Assembly: GCA_946406115.1 (NCBI GenBank) | Contig: OX291546.1 | Span: 14,687,019 to 14,751,018, forward strand | Direction of reading: 5' to 3' | Origin: Apoda limacodes | Taxonomy: Eukaryota > Arthropoda > Insecta > Lepidoptera > Limacodidae | Length of the DNA stretch: 64,000 nt | Part shown: piece after piece, positions 60,950 to 64,000 of the stretch | How positions within the stretch are numbered: position 1 is the stretch's first letter | How the letters are laid out: each line of letters opens with the position of its first letter | Position numbers and translations under genes: made by a program | The notes under the pieces: generated by a model | Told to the model about the DNA's origin: nothing | Database searches by the model: none | Seen by the model: the letters and a program-made list of their open reading frames with translations, nothing else

Positions 60950-62775
60950 AAGTACAAGGCGGTGCCTTCTGGTCGCTTGCCAAAGCGTTACCACCACTGC
61001 GAAACACCGATGGTGACTTGGCCTATAGTGCTAAAAAGAAAGCCGATCTACTGGGCAGTCTCTTTGCCTCGAACTCGAACATGAACGATAAAGGCGCCGT
61101 ACCTCCTACTATACCGTAGTGCGGTAAGACCATGCCGGAAATCTCCATAACGCAGCGGGAAGTCCGGCGGGCGTTGCTTTCTCTAGACGTTCATAAGTCG
61201 AGTGGGCCAGACGGTATACCAGCAGTGGTGCTTAAGCAGTGTGCTCCTGAGTTATGTCCTGTACTCACGCGCCTCTTCGCGCTTTCCTACCACACTAGGC
61301 AATTTCCGTCTTCATGGAAGACTGCGAATGTGAACCCGGTGCTCAAAAAGGGCGATAGATCAGATCCATTGAATTACTGGCCTATCGCTATTACCTCTCT
61401 CCTCTCCAAGGTGATGGAGCGTGTGATCAACACACAGCTTCTAAGATACCTAGAAGTACACGACCTGGTCAGTGACCGTCAATATGGCTTCGCAATGGTC
61501 GCTCGACTGGTGACCTTCTAGTGTATCTCACACACCGATGGGCACTAGCCATTGAGAGTCAGGGGGAGGCATTGGCATGTAGCCTGGACATAGCGAAGGC
61601 GTTCGATCGGGTCTGGCACCGGGGTCTTCTATCGAAGTTGCCATCTTGCGGAGTGCCCGAGGGTTTGTGCAAATGGGTGGCTAGCTTTTTGTCCGGCAGA
61701 CGCATAATAACCCTAGTTGACGGTAGTTGCTCTGATAGCATGGACATTAATGCTGGTGTCCCGCAAGGCTCTGTGCTGTCTCCTACGCTGTTTCTACTGC
61801 ATATCAATGACATGTTGAACATCAACGACATACATTTCTATGCAGATGATAGTACTGGAGACGCTTTTTACACGGGTCGTGCAAACATCCCTCGTTCCGT
61901 TGTGGAGGAAAATCGCGGAGAACTTGTGTCTCAAATCGAGACCACACTGTCCAAGATCTCTGACTGGGGACGGGTAAACTTGGTCCGATTCAACCCTACA
62001 AAGACACAAGTGTGTGCGTTCACCGCTAAGAAAACTCCATTCACTGTAGTCCCACAATTCCAGAACACTCCCCTCTCCATCTCCAAGAGCATTGGGATCC
62101 TTGGCGTCGACATCTCCAGCGATGTTCAGTTCCGAGATCATTTACTAGCTAAGGTGAAGCTGGCGTCAAAAAAACTTGGTGTACTCAACAGAGCGAAGCA
62201 GTACTTTACGTCGGGGGAAAGGTTGTTACTTTACAAGTCGCAAGTTCGGCCCCATATGGAGTACTGCTGCCATCTCTGGGCGGGTGCACCCGGATACCAG
62301 CTTGGCCCTTTTGTCTCGGTTCAACGACGGGCTGTGAAAATTGTCGACGAATCCAAACTCACTTGCGGTATTGAGCCCTTAGGTCTGAGGAGAGACTTTT
62401 GCCTCCCCGTGTGTGTTGTTCTACCGCTTGTACAATGGGTTGTGTTCTGAGGAATTGTTCGAAATGATGCCCACGGCTACTTTCTACCATCGCACCGCTC
62501 GCCATCGGCAGGGAATTCATTCTCACACCTTAGAACCTAAATGGTAGTTTCAGAGCAACTTCCTCCCGCGAACGCTAAAGTTGTGAATTGAGCTCCCTGC
62601 CAAGGTTTTCTGCAAGGACTACAGTATAGAGTTCTTCAACAAAGAAGTTATTAGATTTCTGAAGGGTCGGCAACGCGCAAGTGATGATACCCCTGGTGTT
62701 GCAAGCGTCCATAGGCTACGGTGACCGCTTACCATCAGGCGGACCGTAAGCTAGTTTGCCACCTTAGTGGTGTAA
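60950..62775 (+). mobile_element. Longest copy of LINE family A (RT to poly(A))
   Basis: From about 60950 the broken coding frame leads into RT: REVRRALLSLDVHKSSGPDG, then FPSSWKTANVNPVLKKGDRS (61132-61521). After a shift, SLDIAKAFDRVWHR, GVPQGSVLSPTLFLLHIND, FYADDSTGD and a C-terminal QVRPHMEYCCHLWAGAPGYQ, VQRRAVKIVDESKLTC (61521-62450) follow. The two parts meet where RNGRSTGDLL is expected and one base seems to be missing near 61494. The tail to 62775 has the family A words and a 13-A run. It sits downstream of HCF exon 12, in the same orientation. Placement in the Jockey/CR1 group is by eye. Confidence 0.93.
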
Positions 62776-63290
62776 AAAAAAAAAAATTTGGCTGCCCGCA
62801 TGTACCGATTTCTTTCACCTTTAGCTACAGAAATTATTTGTGGACTCAATTTGAACGATACATTTGACAAACTATGCTTTTCAAATGAGTTGGCGCATGG
62901 TCAGTTGTTATATTAGTGGCCCAAGTCCGTTACTAGTAGGTACTGAGCACCTATAGATTACGAGATCTGTAATATTTCCTAAGGACAAACTAAATCTAAA
63001 ACTATATTATTTTAATTCAAATTAGGTTTTTACAAACATTTCGTCAAAGTTATTAAATACTAGTTTATTTTTTGGACTGCACAATAGCCTCACAAAGTTG
63101 GCCACACTTTAAAAAGAGATAGAGTAAACCGGTGGTCTCTTTTTTTTTACTATCAACGTCCGTCATTTTGTCGTTTTATTGTGTCTATTAAAAAAAGTTA
63201 GAAAGAGACATGAGACCTCAGACCTTCGTTTCTGTCAAACTTTTGCGACCATTTTTTTATATCTGGCTAGGATATGCGCTGTCTGTGCAA
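62776..63290. other. Sequence between two LINE pieces, nothing recognised
   Basis: A stretch after an acceptor-like CTTTCACCTTTAG (62812-62824) was checked for the missing HCF final exon. Its translation has none of the expected Lys-rich nuclear signal and is not accepted. Confidence 0.5.
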
Positions 63291-63299
63291 AACAAGATC

Positions 63300-63960
63300 A
63301 AATATCTCGATGTGACCCTGAATACGTCTGAACTGCCGCAATCACACTAAAATATTTAGAGGCCGAGCTGCTTGTGTCCTCGGTCGTCTATACCCCATGA
63401 TAGGCAAGTACAGAAATGTGTCATTTAGAAATAAGCTAACTACTTGCATCCACCCCATACTAGCATACGCTAGTGTCGTCTGTGCGTTGTCTAAACGCAA
63501 CCTCCATAGACTCCAGACCCTCCAAAACCGCTACCTTAGAGTGGCCTCCGAAGCCCCCTGGTTCGTCCGGAATGTGGACCTACATAGGGACTGCGAGCTC
63601 CCAACGATTCCCCAATACCTCAAAGACCTAGCAGTCCGCTTTTTCCAGTGTAAATCCTTCGGACGCACGGTCCTTCACCCCGCACGCTCACCTCATATAC
63701 GAGGTATCAAAAATTGCAGGGGCGCTTCTCGCTTCCACTCACTCGCAATCGCAATCGCGTAACGGGAAAGACTCCCCCTGGCACTGACTCACCTTCGGGT
63801 TCGAGGCTCACACTGGTCGAAGGGACGGCCCCAAGTGCGACAATCCAAGCCGAGGCCCCCCTGCGGGGAGCCCATGAGCGTTGGGCGCTATATGGGCTGA
63901 GACTGAAAGCCCGGCGGAGCAGTAATGGCTGCATCAGCCAACTGTAGTAGTCATAAAGAA
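63300..63960 (+). mobile_element. Jockey-type LINE, RT C-terminus and 3' end
   Basis: The frame 63397-63762 contains MIGKYRNVSFRNKLTTCIHP, LAYASVVCALSKRNLHRLQT, LQNRYLRVASEAPWFVRNVD and LHRDCELPTI. These are the thumb and C-terminal blocks of Jockey-clade retrotransposons (IGxxxxxSxRNKLTLY, LQxxQNRxLR, APWxVRN). The RT catalytic part is missing, so it is truncated at the 5' side. A related inverted fragment is at 52680. Confidence 0.88.
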
Positions 63961-64000
63961 AAAAAGCGCTGTCTCTCTGTCAGTTCTCTAAGTCTATGTG

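Noticed and set aside
61132..62450. Long reverse-transcriptase ORFs as host genes
   Set aside because: They carry RT blocks, end in a LINE 3' tail with poly(A), and have truncated copies all over the window, so they are a transposon.
62825..62912. Candidate final HCF exon after an acceptor-like CTTTCACCTTTAG
   Set aside because: The translation lacks the Lys-rich nuclear signal expected and shows no similarity to the HCF end.

Overview
The window looks like nuclear DNA of a moth or butterfly (Lepidoptera). It is AT-rich, with split genes that have GT..AG introns, and it is crowded with transposon remnants of kinds familiar from lepidopteran genomes: RTE-clade LINEs, 5'-truncated Jockey/CR1-like LINE tails with short poly(A), tRNA-headed SINEs, mariner, piggyBac-like and pogo/Tigger-like DNA elements, and small palindromic MITEs. 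No tRNA, rRNA or CRISPR was found. Four host genes can be reconstructed by joining exons.

Layout. (1) 112-8062, plus strand: 3' part of an FBXL6-like F-box/LRR gene, five exons, 5' end outside the window, with a long Ser/Pro-rich tail. (2) 8063-21207: a convergent intergenic block of about 13 kb with no recognised gene, holding MITEs, a pogo/Tigger-like element, LINE tails and a strong hairpin. (3) 21208-36000, minus strand: a complete RABL6 (Rab-like 6, Parcs) gene, eleven exons, 578 codons. Its introns carry an RTE LINE, a SINE and a piggyBac-like element bounded by TTAA. (4) 36001-37312: divergent 5' region shared by RABL6 and SMIM8. (5) 37313-39232, plus strand: SMIM8, two exons, 85 residues, with unexplained minus-strand ORFs in and around it. 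(6) 39233-45803: transposon-rich spacer with two related mariner copies. (7) 45804-60568, plus strand: twelve exons of a host cell factor (HCF) gene that encode an acidic leader and the C-terminal fibronectin type III module. The N-terminal Kelch propeller is absent from the window and the last exon is not found. (8) 60900-63960: two LINE 3' parts.

The host genes are unrelated in function: substrate selection for ubiquitination (FBXL6), a Rab-like GTPase-fold protein, a small membrane protein, and a chromatin co-regulator. They form no operon-like unit. The points most worth a second look are the YSxQPSP heptads in the FBXL6 tail, the HCF gene whose first visible exon follows an in-frame stop, the TTAA-bounded piggyBac-like element with a nested LINE tail, and several strong hairpins.
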